A stretch of DNA of 64,000 nucleotides from Seriola aureovittata (Eukaryota > Chordata > Actinopteri > Carangiformes > Carangidae): assembly GCF_021018895.1 (NCBI RefSeq), contig NC_079369.1:12930694-12994693 (forward strand), in the 5' to 3' direction. Position 1 is the first letter of the stretch. Every line of letters starts with the position of its first letter. The translations under genes and the position numbers were made by a program. Positions 1-14,118 of the stretch are shown in pieces. A model generated the notes under the pieces. It was not told the origin of the DNA. It worked only from the letters and a program-made list of their open reading frames with translations, and did no database searches.

Positions 1-273
1 AGATTGCTCAGCTTATTTTCCTCCTCGTTAAGTCTCACTCCCACCATCACCCTCCATCAGCCTCACACACTCACTCACATACACAACTGCACGCGCACTC
101 ATGCACACACACACATTCTGTCGTCCATCAGCCTCGTCTTGCTCAACTCGCATTAGTTCTCGCCCACTCCATTTCTCCTCCAGCACACTTCCTCGAAGCA
201 TCGACGAGACCCCTGAGATGAGGGGAAGCGAAGCGGACACTCGTCAGTCTTCATCAAAAAGCCCTTAAATGGA

Positions 274-277
<4 letters not shown>

Positions 278-339
<62 letters not shown>
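278..339. repeat. (CA)n microsatellite
   Basis: Uninterrupted CA dinucleotide tract of about 62 nt. Confidence 0.97.
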
Positions 340-341
<2 letters not shown>

Positions 342-680
342 AGTGCACTGGTGGCAGCTCATTCACATTCAAAAACACACACACACACTGGCATGAGCAT
401 ACACACGCTTAGAAGTATTTCTGCATTTACTTACAGCACACATACAGCATACAGATAGAGAGATGCATTGAAACACACACCTCACGGACACAGACACACA
501 CTCTGCACCACTGTCATCACTTCCTCACAGAGCCATTGGTCAAGGTAACGTTGACAGAACTCATCAGGGTAAATGAAATGAACGGAGCTGAAAATAATAT
601 AGTTACTTCTCAGGTGACCAGGGTGTCACCTTTTCCCTCCTCTATCCACCTCCCGCTGTCTCTCACATGCACCCATGCAT

Positions 681-681
<1 letters not shown>

Positions 682-715
<34 letters not shown>

Positions 716-716
716 T
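682..716. repeat. (CA)n microsatellite
   Basis: CA tract with a short CG-containing start. Confidence 0.9.
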
Positions 717-816
717 TATGATTTAGAGGCGATTGATAAATGAGAAGAAAAAAAAACAAAGCAGATTTAAAGATATTTCCATCATGTGACATTGTCTTTA
801 CCACATGAGCTTGCTT

Positions 817-818
<2 letters not shown>

Positions 819-847
<29 letters not shown>
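819..847. repeat. (TC)n microsatellite
   Basis: Uninterrupted TC dinucleotide tract. Confidence 0.95.
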
Positions 848-850
<3 letters not shown>

Positions 851-3800
851 CCAAATGCTTCGACCAACAAAAATACCCACAATCACACAAATTTCTCACC
901 CACACAGTGCTAAGCATAATCTTTTCAACGGGAGGACTGCAGAACCACCACTGTCCTCCTGCAACCGACACAAGCCGCCCTCCACAAGGTGCAGTGCAGA
1001 CAGGCTTGATTTGTCATTATTTATAGCCTGAGTAAAGCCACTCTCTAAAAGTAATTAGACTTTAGAAACAAAGACAAAGGGAGAAAAGAGCAAAAGAGAG
1101 AGCAAGTGGCAAGAGCAAAAGAAAGAGAGAAAGAGAGAGAGATGGTAAATGTTCCCAGTCTCAGCCACAGCCTGCTGGGAATTGAATTAACCCTTTCCAA
1201 TTTGCTGCTTATAAAGATAAAGTGGACCTGAGGAAAAGGCAAAGGGGAGCTGCATGAGATGCACAAGCTCAGGTGGGAATCCCCGTCCACATCACTACAA
1301 AACATACAGCATTCATACACGACACATAAGCTGCATAAATACATATTATCAAACGATGGGAGGCCCCTGTGCGATACCATGCATTGATACCATCCATCAT
1401 TCAGCCTTATTGATACGTTTGATTTTCTTTTTGTGGTGATTCCTGGGAGTTTGTCAGGGTTCATTCGTCACCTCTGGGAGTTGCCATCTGCGGCGTGTCT
1501 GTGGCTAATGAGAACAATGAGGACCAGGTCACCTTCAGCTGTGCACAACAACAAAAACGTCTTCCAAATACCAACCTTCTCTAACTTTAAACATGAGTAG
1601 CTTAACCTGCAGTTCACAGCTGCTCAGCTATGTCCTGAGTGAAACACGCAAACACACACACACATTTTTTTTTTTTTTGCGTATGCAAACATGCACACTC
1701 AAATTTACAGACCAAAACACCACCGACCACCTCACAGGTATTTTTAGCACCTGAGAGAGACGGAGTGTCTGTGGAGTCCGTTCTCTATACGCTTGGCTCT
1801 CAGCTCAGCTCACGACGAACCAGCTCCTCCGATAGCTCCCGTCATAATTAGGCTGGCAGACAGTCAGTAGCTACAGTAATGGTGATAAAGTTGGGTAATT
1901 AAATATTCTGTTCTTCCAATGCAGCTAGCCATTCTGCCCTCCATACACACTTGCTTATGTACAAAAAAAAAAAAAAAAAAGGTGTGTATTTGTCCGTGAG
2001 AGGCAAGATATAAAGACACATTGGGAGAGACAGAGTGCACCCTGTTCTTTTACTGAGCGTACATGCAAATGAGAAGGCAGTGCTGTGAGGGTGGAAAGCA
2101 CTCAAGACTGCTGACCTTTTAAAACACAAAAGGTACAGTGACACAACAGAGAGGGCAATACATTTTATATCCACACATTCTTCAAGAGCCTGTCCGTCGT
2201 CATGAACGCACATGCTTTCCCACTGCTCCCTCCTCATCAGGCTGAGGTACGGATCTCACTGTCAGGCGTCTCTAAAGAGAAAAAGTGGCAAGTACTCGTA
2301 CAGAAAACTTATATTGTGGCGGACCAGGAGAAATGAACAAGGGATGGAGATACAGAGGGAAAGACAAATGGAGTTGTACACAGATGAAGGAGCAAAGAGA
2401 CAAAACAAGCCCTTTGTGATTCTCAACAGCAGCAATACAGCTGAGCAATTCCATCTTCCAAGCTGCCTGCAATCTATCATTTTATCACCAGCCCCAGCTG
2501 AACATGCAGTCTATTTTCTCTATCAGCACATTTAGGGTTTTTCAAGGTCGCTCCTGCGTCAATATTCAAAGTATTCAAGATTCTAGATCAGTATTCATTT
2601 TGTACGAGACAAGCTTTCTCTTTTACCCTATAAATACAATGAGGCCTGGTTTAGATTACAGCTGAAAGTCGTCTGCTGCAGACCGCACGTTTCTTTAAAA
2701 AAAATAAGGAGGATCTGATCTAAAGACAGCAGGGAGGTGGGGGAGGAAGGGAGGGAGGGGGGCTCCCTTCTATTTAGTCTCCAATCTAGTCCGCCCTCTC
2801 TCCTGGTTGTTTGTGTCACTCTGCCTGACAGCCTGAAGCACCGGTGTGTCTGACTGCCACCGGGGGAACGTTCAGAGGGAGTCGATCCTGCATTTCTGCG
2901 GAGGAGCGGGGCTGGATGCTGATCAAGACTCTTCAAAACTTGCAAATGCATTTGGCATGCTGAACCCCCACAGAGACACATGCATAGAATGATGTGCCGA
3001 CACAAACCCAACATGCATCCTGTGATTGGTCATACAGTCATAGGTGTATATGTATCCTAGTTATATACAATATTAATATATATATCAATAATGCATCATA
3101 TGTATCCTGCTCTTTGCCCCCGACTATGTTGGGTTTATTCTCGACTGAGCCATCATAAATTTCAATTAAACATTTTATTCTCATTGATGACAACAATGGA
3201 CAAACATGTCTACATACAGATCAAACTTTTAGTGTCAACTAGAACAAGGTTGCAAATAGTGTGGGACCTCAAAGAACACTGGGATAAACAGTCTATTGTT
3301 AAATAATATGTTACTTTATACTCATAGAGAAGGTGGTTTATGGAGTTAATGCATGTCGACACGTCTATGTACAGTATACACCCAGCTTCTGCATATTAGT
3401 ACATATTTGGGATACATAGGGGTCCCTGTGAATTCCATAAACTGTTATTTACAAGAAGAACAGGACTCAAGATCTCTAAAATTTGTCCTAGGATACCAAG
3501 AAAAACTGTTTTGATTTCTCAGATTTTTTGTTGTTATCAAAATGTTTACATAATTCTTGGTTTAATTTGAAAAAAATAAACAACTAAAAAACTGCATATC
3601 TGAGACCTTATAATGTCACGTCTGGTAATTTGCCGTGTGTGCGCTGTGCCCTGATCAATAAAGCATTCATGTCACAGAAAAATATCATCAGCTATAAAAC
3701 AATAAAAAATACTAAAAAGGCACGCACCTGCAGAGCAAAGCTGTTTGTGAATTTTATTTCACCCAGTCATGACTCTCGAAGCGCTATATGTGATTTTTCT

Positions 3801-6730
3801 TGTTATGAAGCCCTTGAGGCTCAGCGAGTGTGGGGTGGGTGGGTGGGTGGAGGGGGCAGACTCACAGAGTCCTGAGACTAATTCGTCGCTTCCAGTCATC
3901 TACCTCACTGATGCTAGGTTGCTGGCAGGCAGCAAAAGGAACCACCTCGCTCTCCTGTTAACCACCGACACCTTAATCAACTCTGTCATTTCTTCCAATC
4001 AATCCCTCACAACACTCACCTCTCTCCCCTTTTAGAAATTGTCTCCCCCCCATACCACCCTACTTCCTTCAAAAATCACACCCCCTGCCGTCCCACCAGT
4101 CAGGGTGAATAAATGTCAGCCGAGTCATATCCACCTACATCCTATATTTAATTCACAAATCACAGGCATGAAATATTCACAGAATGATGAAGATGAAAAG
4201 AGACCCGTCCACAAGTGGTGGCAGGTCACCAGTGAGTGGATTAAAGTGTGGATGAGTGAGTAAGATAGTGTCAATAGAGTAGAAAGAGTCAAAACGTGTC
4301 AAAAAAAGAGAAGAGAAAGGATTATTGTGTATTAATTAAGACAAAAGGACAATTGAGAGGACAGAAAGAGGACGTAAGTGTGCATGAGAGCAGCTGGCAT
4401 GGCCAGTCCAACTCTATAGTTCACCTTGAAAGACCCCCTGCTGCTGTCACAATGGCGAACAGCGCAACACGGCACTGGGGAAAAACCCGATGGCAAGGTG
4501 AGAGGTGGCCAGATGAAAGATGAGGTAAGAGATGAACAAGAATGGGCAAAAAGGGATGTGGAGACAGAGCGAGAGAAAAGACAGAAGCGGGGAGGAAAGG
4601 TGGAGAGCGGAATGGTAATCGCCATGATTTACGAACGCATTCAGACAGAGCAGAGGTCTGCGGCTACCCGGGGAACACAAGAGGGTCAGGTGGCATCCAT
4701 CAGATACATCTGGAGGTAAAAAAAAAAAAAAAAAAAAAGGAGGGAGGTGAGAGAAAGAAAAAGAAAGATGAGATTTTAGGAGGAGGGAAGTGGGAGGTGT
4801 ATGTGGGGTAAGGCAATATGGAGATGTCAGCACTCTTAAAGTCAGGAGACAGCACTTTCCTTCCATCAGGCAGCCATTCTGTCAAGTCCACTGGGACAGA
4901 ACAGAGCTTGTGCCAGCCAGTCAACCGGCCCACGATGAGGGCCATATATATTACATGGCCTGCCCAACAACACTTGCTCAAAACCAAGGTGGCAGGGCTT
5001 TACAGTCAGCATTAAAACAGCCAGAGACTTTGTTGTAGACGGTTAAAGGAAATAACCTGAGACGTCAGAGGAACCATGAGCCAGGATGTGAAACAATGAT
5101 TTTCACTCAGCGATGCAAAAACAAACTTGTAGCAGATGGCTCACACCCATGAATGTGAGAATACAATATCAGGGTACAAATGCCCAGTAAACCCAGTCCA
5201 CCTTTTAATAAAAAGAGGGGCTTTAAATACTCAACAATGGCAAAGTGCTGATTCAAACAGTGAAGCTGAAATATCTTTGCTCAGCAGGGAGCTGCTGACT
5301 GCTCTGATCCCCACTGCAATAGAAGCCACCAGTTGGACTCCTAAGCACGGATTAAACACAGAAGAAAAGTCATCACAAAGACACGGACATATCACCTTGC
5401 TGAAGGGAAGGTAGTCCGTTCAGCTGATTTGATTACTGAGCTTACAGTGGGGTGCAGGGAGAGGGGAGCTGGAGGGGCCCTAAAGCCTCGCAGACCAGAA
5501 AAGGCAAGGCCAAACACATCTAGAGCAGGAGAAAGGAGAGCCTATCTGCACACTTTACTTCATGGCCCATCAGCAGATTTCATTCCAATAAGTGAATTGG
5601 CCTCATCCCTTCTCCCCTTCTAGTGTTTCCAGACATTTAATAGACTCGTGCTGGGAGCTGCTCTGGGGTCTCAGGGCCTATTTCTGAGCTGAGATGGAGC
5701 AGAGAGACAATAAATCCTGCGGCCCGTGTCAGTTATCAAAGGGCTATAGATTATGGGGTTGATGAATATTTGATGAGCGATCTTCAACAGGAAATCAAAA
5801 CCGCTGCGTCTTGAAGGTTCACCTCACTCTTACTTGTCAAGGTTGAAGACCCAAGAGTCATCTTGGGTCATCTCCTGAGAAGCTGTTCCACCTCCCTGCT
5901 GGTTCTGTGTTCATGTGAGCAGGAAGGTGGCTCTTTAAAATTGGGTGTTTATGACCCGATGTGCTATGTTGCCACATTAGATACAGCCAAATTGAATCAC
6001 GCTCAGTGTGACATTGCAATTATTTCAAGGGCAATACATTGAGTTACCATGAAATGTACAGGTGATTTCTTGTTCTCTGGCTCCACGTGAAAAATCCATT
6101 TCAGAACCGAACGACAGCATGAAATTTCAATTATGGCTATCAGAGCGGTGTTGCAAAGACACTTTAGTGACTGCACCTCCTCACTCAACTGCTTTTAAAC
6201 GATGCCTGAACAATGCAATAAAGCCACCACCTTTGTGAGCCATACAGAATAAGGATATAAGATATCGAACGCAATCACAGTGATTGGCAGTGACACAGCG
6301 TGAAGGCTGTGTGTTGGAGAACCTGATTCACTAATGTGCTCCATGTAATACTGTATATCCTGACAGGCATGCGAGGACGGCTTTGAGGGTAAACCCACCT
6401 GGGTTTTCTCTTTCCTTTCCATCTCTCCTCTCATTACAGTTCATTACATGATGACGCTGACAGCTTCCTGCTGATTAGCATTACCACAGAGTGCTGTGTA
6501 TTTATCAGAAGTGGTCAATTCAGAGTGGTCAATAAAGCAAAGTAGTTACAGACTGTATGTTCTCATTTTCATGACTTGATTTAAAACCCTTTAACAAACA
6601 TTTTTCCTGTTTTCTTGCCTTGCATTATTAATATTTTTTCTTAAAGTTATCTTTTTGTGTCTTACAGTACAGTTACACAATGTTTACACTGAGTTAAATA
6701 TAAAAAATAAAGACAAGTTTTTGTGGCTGC

Positions 6731-6751
6731 TTTTTTTTTTTTTTTTTTTTT
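6731..6751. repeat. T homopolymer
   Basis: Run of 21 T followed by ACAG. It resembles a splice acceptor by composition, but no exon follows that I can recognise. Confidence 0.9.
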
Positions 6752-9099
6752 ACAGATCTCCCTAAATTCAGCCTGACATGTTTAGTATTTTTGGAAACTC
6801 CACTCCACTAAACTTGAATTGAGAGTTCTGTTTGTAGAGTTTGTATGACTTGCCCAATGGCCACTGTTTGTTGAGGTGTTTCATTCATCAGGCCAAAATG
6901 AAGGCAAAACAAATAAATAAAATCAATAAATCAACACAAACCCTGCTGCAGTGTTGCTTAAATGAAAACTGAGAAACATACAATAGGTCTCATACTGTAG
7001 ATGGTGAGATTTCCATATCTTTTGTGATTAAACAGCAGGTCTAAGTGCGATATAAATACTGTGAAAGTATTAAAGTGCTTAATCCACGGGGAAATTCACA
7101 CAGCCAGTATCCAGAAACTGTGCCTTAAAACGAGTTGTCAGGAGTACACAGTCACTGCCTTCAGCCATGTCCCAAGCACACAGACCCATTGTCCAGTCTT
7201 TATTCTTTGTTGTTTTTTTATTAACAACACAACATCAAGGAATCATTCCATTGCTGAGCTAGCAAGCTACAAGATAGAAAAATGTTAAGGAAATGCTGCA
7301 CAATCACTGGATGTTGCAAAGCCAACATATCAGTGCACGGCCTCCTCAGGGATAGTAAAATTAGGAGCCAGTGGCAAAAGTAATTTTTTCTGTGAAATTC
7401 CAGAGCATTTTAGCCTAAATTTGACCATCTGTTCAGCTCATTTCAGCGGTGAGTGACCAATCACCAAATTTTACCAGGCTACAGTAGGTTTCCTGCATCA
7501 CACAGCCAATCAGAAAAGAGGCTGAAAAACGCCCTGTTGCTGCTAGAGCTCCAGAGAGAAATGTGGAGTAGGAGATGTAAAACTATATTAAGATGTTTTT
7601 TGTTACTTGAAACCACAAATATATCTACTTATGGATAGACTTCAAATAAAACACAAAAGAAGTGTCAAATATAGGATCTTATCTAAATTCAGCTTTCAGC
7701 AGTATACCATGTATACTTGGGTGAGTACTCCGATTACTTTTCATTTAAGATGAGAGTATTGAGCAGCTGTGGGTATCCTTTAGATTTTAATCTGAAAGCT
7801 CAGATGGGTTTTAGAACGGCACTGGATCTCCATCAGATTCCAGATACCAAAAAACTCATCTTACTCATTACAGTTAACAAGGCACAGTTAATTATTCAGT
7901 AGTTGTCACTGTAACGTGAGACAATACAGGAAGCCTACGGCATATCAAACGCCTGGCACAGATTTCAGAACCCTGTGGTGGGTAAATGATAAGGTGCAGG
8001 ATGGGCCAAAGCCCACACCTCCATGTAGGAAGCGGATCAAATTGCACAATAACTAATGGGAGTTGATCACAGGTAGAGAGTAATGCACTGACAACACAGA
8101 ACTTATGGAGTTTTTTTCCCCCCATCAGCATCAATTTTAAACCTGAAAGCGCAAAAGAAATTCAAAAGACATTATAAGGGAAAATAGATTTTCACTATGA
8201 GTGACAGTTCTAAATTAAATTCACATGCGCACTGCTACCTGTTTAGGGTGTATGCATCTGTGCTACCCTAATGACCTATGGGGTGTTCAGAGGGGGGGAA
8301 AAAAATACACCCCCATCTCAGCATGATAATTCAGTCTGTATTTCCTGAAGGTGCTTTGCTTGGGGCAAAAAGGAGAGAAGGAATTCTGTCTTGCCACCAC
8401 AGCTACTGTCATAGCAATTTCATGGCACATTGGTCTACGATGCAGTAATCTGGTGGTTCTGTGGTTTCAAATGAATCAATGTAAGCAGGTTTGGTAAAAA
8501 ACAAAAAAAACAAACAAATATCCTCAGGAGCCTTAGTGTTATTCTTTGCTTCTGATCTCATATTGACAAATAAGATCAGATAAAAATTAGATTTGTTTGC
8601 CAGAAGAGACACAAAGCCTGATATACAGATTATAATATTTCTGATGAAATACCACAAGAGAAAATAAATTCAGCTGATACAGCAATCAGCTAGTTCTATA
8701 CATTTTTCCCGGAGTGTTCCTCTGGCATTTTTATTTGGACTTAAAAGTTTGCCTCATCAAGCCTCCATCTCTAGCATTTACTCTTGTTTATTTCGAAACC
8801 AACAGAGGCATTTACTGCTGCTTTTTGGCAGTGGGACTCTTGTGATCAGCTAATAGTAATTTGGCAGACTGGACCGGGCTGCAAGAGAATAGACCATCTG
8901 TAACGAGAGGACAACTTCTAAAGTTTGACACAAATAATACCGGAATCGACGACGGAGTTTTAAACTTATCGATACCGAGAATCTTAAACGGCACTAAGAG
9001 ACATGCAAGTCATAGTGGACAGTGTTTCACATCTCACCTCCTATAAATCTATGTCAGATACAGGTTTACCGAACTTTGATTGTGCTGATTTTTTAAGAT

Positions 9100-9375
9100 T
9101 ACGTGCATTATAAAACAGTGTGTTTGTAAATATTTGCTAGAATATTCTACAAACCTTGTTCCACATAAACCGGTCCCGGTGTTTGCTGTGTCAGCAGCTG
9201 CAGTCTCAAACTTTGGGATGCGCTCGGCTCTTTCTCCCTCTCCTCCTGCTCCTCCTGCTGCCTCTGCCGTTGCTCGGCGTCGCTTTGCTCGGAGACACGA
9301 CGGGAAGCAGAGAGAGGCTCTTAAAGCTCCCCACCCACTCCGGCCTCCCCCACCCCGCGGCACACAGCCAATCAC
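9100..9375 (-). promoter_or_regulatory. Possible promoter and first exon of an unidentified leftward gene
   Basis: The segment is GC- and CpG-rich within AT-rich surroundings. Read on the minus strand it has, in order, an inverted CCAAT box (ATTGG near 9368-9372), GC-box-like GGGGTGGGGG and GTGGGTGGGG, a TATA-like CTTTAAGAG near 9320, then a purine-rich CpG-containing stretch like a 5' UTR, with a GT donor-like ACAAGGTTTG near 9155. No downstream exon could be recognised between 1 and 9 kb, so the gene is unknown and the call is an inference. Confidence 0.3.
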
Positions 9376-11543
9376 AAAGGTAGCCTCAACACAATAATAA
9401 TAAATAATTCAAACATAACGCAACTGCCTGTAGTCATACTAACACCTGTACTTGTCAGTGTATCATGACGGGAAACAATAAAACATCATATTAGCCAGGA
9501 TTTTAAACAAATATTTGTCTGTTCTTGTACTTCCAGAAGGAATATTGCAGCCTATGAGTGTTGCCTTCCCTGTATAATTAAGCAATATCACACTCGAGGT
9601 CGTGATGTTGTACTGAATATCAACACGGCTGTGCGGCCTCAACCTATGACCGAATCACAGCACCAACAGATTATGATTTGTTTGTTTATTTTATCATTTC
9701 GGTTAGGGTTATGGTCATTTGGCAACGCCGCCAACACAAATACTTCCGCAACTGGACTGGTACCGGACTGTCGCAAACATTTTCCTGACCTGCACGATGC
9801 ACAGTAGCTTGCTACTTTGTTTACACGTTACCTCAGGTGTGCGCAGGAGTATTCAGGCTTCTTTCCTTCCCTTCATCCTCTTCTGAAGACCGTACGTCAT
9901 TTAATTCAAATGTTATTTCTAGAAATATATTCATCTTAGCAAAGTTTGTTACAATCTAAGATAGATGACGACCGTTAATGTAACGCTGATTACTGGTTAA
10001 TTGAACACCTGTGAAGCGGAGTGATACATGTAGTTAGAAGTCCCAGTGCTGTTGTACTCTACAATCAGCACTCATGGAATGCCTCTCGTCCAATCAAATT
10101 ACTTGGTCGGAACTAACTGTTGTATAAACTCACTATTGTCTCGTGCCTTTGACAAATGACTGACCTGTTACATTACTGCACACTCTCTGGAGTGTATGTT
10201 CAAACTGTAGAAACTCAGACCAGACCTGGATAAAATCCAAATGCAGCAGACCTATGACACACCTGTAATGTGGGGAAAATGAGTGTGATTTATCTGTGCC
10301 TCTGTGAAAACTAATGAATATCAGTAATGAACCACCTTTTTATGTGGGATCAAAGGTACACAATGTGGTGCAGGAATAGCCACACTCTTGAGTCTCTCTC
10401 ACAGTTCTTCACACAAATGGCTCTTCCAGCTTGTTACATCGCCTCCTCCTCCTTCATCTTACCGTGTGGAAAATCTGTCTCACGCTCCTTGATTAAGAAA
10501 AACAAAAGCATATATTGAAAAGTTATTTACATGCATTGTAGATGCAAAAATGTTTTTTCCCCCCATTCTCCTGTAGAAGACAGATCTCAGACATACTGGG
10601 TTAACACACAGCTTAGCGATTGCTCAGGATTCCTGCAGCAGGAGGTGAAGTCACACCTCCATGTTGAACTCTTCTGGGTGAGACAATTAAAAAAAACCTC
10701 TCAAATCAAAATGTAAAAATTATTCCACATCCTCTCAGTTCTTTCATCACATTGGTTCACCCCATCTCTTCATCTCCTCAAATCATTCTATGTGCCTCAT
10801 TCCTGTCTTCCTCCATTTCTTAACCTGGCCAACCCACCTGTGCCTTCTCCATTTTCTTCTTGCTCGTACAGTATGAGCTTTCCGTGTGGGGGAGTGGAGT
10901 GGTGGCATCTGTGCAATGTGCACCACCTGCTGCCATCCCTCCATCCCGCTGCCAGGTGCTACTGTTGCCAGCCGCCTAGCCTGTGTCAGTAGAGCCAGTA
11001 GAACAGGTCAGGGCTCAAGTGTTGTGGCAGGTGGGAGTTGGGAGCATGAAAGCAGGGGCAGATGGGTCCTGTGTGCGAAGAGGCCTTTATTAGATTTATC
11101 ACTGTAGTTCTTTTGATCCTCGGAGGCTCACCTCAACAGTAGTGATGTCATTGTCACTGTATGACATAGTGTGATTCCTCTTACTGCGTTTCATCAGGAC
11201 AGAAACTGAAAGAAGTGTTAGGTGTTCACTTGGAAAGGATGGAAGCAAACCAACCCAAGCTTGTGTTTAATGACCTTTTACATGTCCTCTGTATAATCGC
11301 TCCAGTTTCTGAGCAGAATTCTCAAAAAGTGCACGTTATTTAACAATGTCAGATATTCCCCGCTGGTTCATTTCATGATGGCGATGGCATGTGGGCTGAC
11401 ACAGCTGAGTCTTCAAACCCTTGACAACCCAGCTGGACGTACCTCTATTATCACTGTGCTAATTTTAATTAAAGCAATTTTCTCTTGGAACAAAATGGCA
11501 GCTTCACATTAAGAGCTGAAATCGTTCATGTATTTTAAAGTGT

Positions 11544-11545
<2 letters not shown>

Positions 11546-11585
<40 letters not shown>

Positions 11586-11603
11586 GCGTGTGCGTGTGTG
11601 TGT
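11546..11603. repeat. (GT)n microsatellite with CGTGTG variants
   Basis: GT tract that ends in CGTGTG repeats. Confidence 0.95.
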
Positions 11604-11814
11604 TAATACCCTGCGGAGTGGCTGTGTGGGTGTGTGTAAGTGCATTACAGATGTGGTGTGTCACTTTCCCAGGTGTGTTTGTTTAAATGTATGTGTGTAT
11701 GTGTGCGTAGGAGGCTGTGAATGGAGCTGGAGAGCCCATACATGGCAAGTTGACTAGAATTTCCCTGCTTGTTAAACGTAAAGGGATGTGTGTATAAACT
11801 TGTCTGTCTGTCTC

Positions 11815-11851
<37 letters not shown>

Positions 11852-11852
11852 G
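11815..11852. repeat. (GT)n microsatellite
   Basis: GT tract preceded by CTGT repeats. Confidence 0.9.
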
Positions 11853-13700
11853 ATCCTACTGTATGAAAGTGAAAAAATGTTCTAATTTTGCATCTGTGGT
11901 TGTGATTGTGTGTGTGTCTGGTTCTGTATGTGTGGGCGAAGGGGCAGGTGGCCATGACCAATCAATAAGCCTGATAATGAGATCTGAGGGGTGTCATTAT
12001 GGTGGCCCCTCGGGCGTGCAACGCCTCCTCTTCCGTAAAGAGCATCATTGTCTCCTCTCCTCCGAGCGAACACGCACCTCATTAACCTTTTGAGCCAACA
12101 CCACACCGACCAGATGCCATTTACTTTTCTCCAACATGTTCTGTTGTTTGCTTTCACGATTAAGCAAACAAACCTTTTCATCTCCATGGAGAATATACTG
12201 TAATTTCTCAAATGGTCCAAAAAAGTTCATCTGTCTGGTTATGTGTAGTGTTTTAGCAGCAGTTTGGTGGTTTTTCATAAAGCTGAAAGTTTAGCTTCCT
12301 CTTTGTAAGGAATAAAATGTTACAATGAAGCATCAGGTTAAGCCAGTGATAAGATTTCACTGTACTTTACTGCAGGAGCGGCACCAGTTACTTAGCAAAT
12401 GCATGAGTTTGGATTGTAAAAATCCTTTCTTACGTACTGTCTGTTAAAGTTACCAGATAAAGTGATTTTTGTCAGTCTGACAGACAAACCTCAGAGCAGT
12501 GTGGCATTATCGTGATTGACAGCAGTTAAAATTACTTTCTGAAAATATCTATCTACAATATTTCAAGTATTCTGGTGCTCCATCTCACAAGAATAAATGT
12601 ATATACAATCTATTAATCTTTATATGTAGAACCCAATTAGGTTTTTTTTTTTACAGTGATCAAACTGTGGGGGTTTATGCTAAGCGTCACAATTTTTCTC
12701 CCCCTCCTGGAAGGTCGCTGTCCCTCATGTTGAACACCGGCACTTTGGATTATCACAATCACATACAGAAAAAGCCAGTGGCCGCTGTTTTCATAGTGAA
12801 AGTGGAAAAGTGAGCAGGGCATCTGAAAGTCATTAAAACCTCTGGGAATCAGAGCTGTTTTGTAGCCAGTGACCTTCAGAGCCATGTCAGTTCCCCTGTG
12901 GTGTGTTACTACTGTATGTGTGAGTGTATGTGTGTGTCTGTGCAATTTACTGTGGGTGTTTGGCAGATTGAGTAGCGCAGAGGACCCTTGCTCAACTGAG
13001 TTTAGCGAGACTGTCCTGTAAGCAGAAGGACACAAGTTTAGTCCCCAAAGAGAAACACTGTGGTTGCATTAGCAGCCATGTGAAGTACTAAAGTGCTGTT
13101 GAGGACGATATTTAACCGCTTCATGCTCATCCATCATTGGCTGTTGAATAAGTCAAATAAATGCACAAATATAAATGAAATTCAGCAAAGATGCTTTATT
13201 GGCCGAAACACAGTGCTGGATCAGCACAATTCTCCCAGCATGCATGGACACGTCCTCTAAACAAGCAACGGATTAGATGTATAATTACATGTAGCTATCA
13301 GCACTGAATTTCAAACACTTTTATATAACAAGTTCAAAGTTATTTACTGAATATTTATATTTCCTGTGCTCACTTGGATCACTAACACTAGTAAATGTTT
13401 GATGTTTAAACCAACAAGGGTCAGCAGTTGGAGAAATGAATTTTTGAATTTGTGTGTGTGTGTGTATATATTTGTGTCTTTGTGCGTCCTCTGCTGTCGG
13501 GGCTGCTGAGAGCAGAGGCTGCGTTTCCCTGATGGTTTTCGTTCAGGGTGCAGGGGAGGTGGTCGGTGAGAAGGGTTTAATCGCTCCACCTCAGTCATGG
13601 TTACGGAACAACATTCATCATACAGTTTCACAACTTCACCCTGGATTGTCCTGGTGCCACCCCTGCAAGCTCACAGGGTTGCCCCCCGCCCACGCCCACG

Positions 13701-13702
<2 letters not shown>

Positions 13703-13777
<75 letters not shown>
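13703..13777. repeat. (CA)n microsatellite
   Basis: CA tract of about 75 nt with one interruption, preceded by a short CCCACG minisatellite (13690-13702). Confidence 0.95.
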
Positions 13778-13779
<2 letters not shown>

Positions 13780-13908
13780 CTACGTATCAGTCCCCAAGTC
13801 CCAACGCTGCTCCTCTTCTCAGATCCACACTTCACGGTCCATTTGATATTCTATTTTTGTTTAATTACTCTAAAGTGTCCAGCCAGGTAGCTCCAAGGTC
13901 TTAGTAGG

Positions 13909-14026
13909 GTGTGTGTGTGTGTGTGTATGTGTATGTGTGTGTGTGTGTGTGTGTGTAGGCCACTACAGGACAACGCTGTGGCTCATAATAACTAAGCAAC
14001 TTGGATGTAAACACGGCAGTTTGATA

Positions 14027-14065
<39 letters not shown>

Positions 14066-14118
14066 TCCACTACAGGACAATGCTGTGTCTCATACTAACT
14101 AAGCTATTTGGATGTACA
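13909..14118. repeat. Tandem duplication of a unit made of a GT microsatellite plus about 55 nt of unique sequence
   Basis: A GT tract (13909-13956) followed by CCACTACAGGACAACGCTGT... is repeated as a second GT tract (14028-14064) followed by CCACTACAGGACAATGCTGT.... The unique parts (13959-14012 and 14067-14120) differ at only a handful of positions. The units are direct repeats about 108-110 nt apart. Confidence 0.85.

Larger units (their letters stand above)
1..9050. other. Region without a recognisable gene
   Basis: Apart from CA/TC microsatellites, short A and T runs and a purine-rich stretch at 2710-2765, I recognise no coding exon. Open frames here are short, have repeat-derived composition and lack homology I can recall. 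The region could be intergenic or lie inside introns of a gene with exons outside the window. Confidence 0.6.

Noticed and set aside
4426..4987. Overlapping open frames rich in Lys, Glu, Arg or Phe, Leu, Ser
   Set aside because: Produced by purine/pyrimidine-rich simple sequence around a poly(A) run. No homology or splice support.
6731..6760. Long T run plus ACAG resembling a splice acceptor
   Set aside because: No open, homologous exon follows and no partner donor was recognised.
9156..9383. Leucine-rich stretch resembling a signal peptide (plus strand)
   Set aside because: No in-frame ATG precedes it. The leucines come from CTC/CTG repeats in GC-rich promoter-like DNA.
12960..13030. Segment with a GTAGCGCAGAGGA start resembling a tRNA D-arm
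   Set aside because: No matching anticodon stem, T-loop or acceptor pairing could be found.
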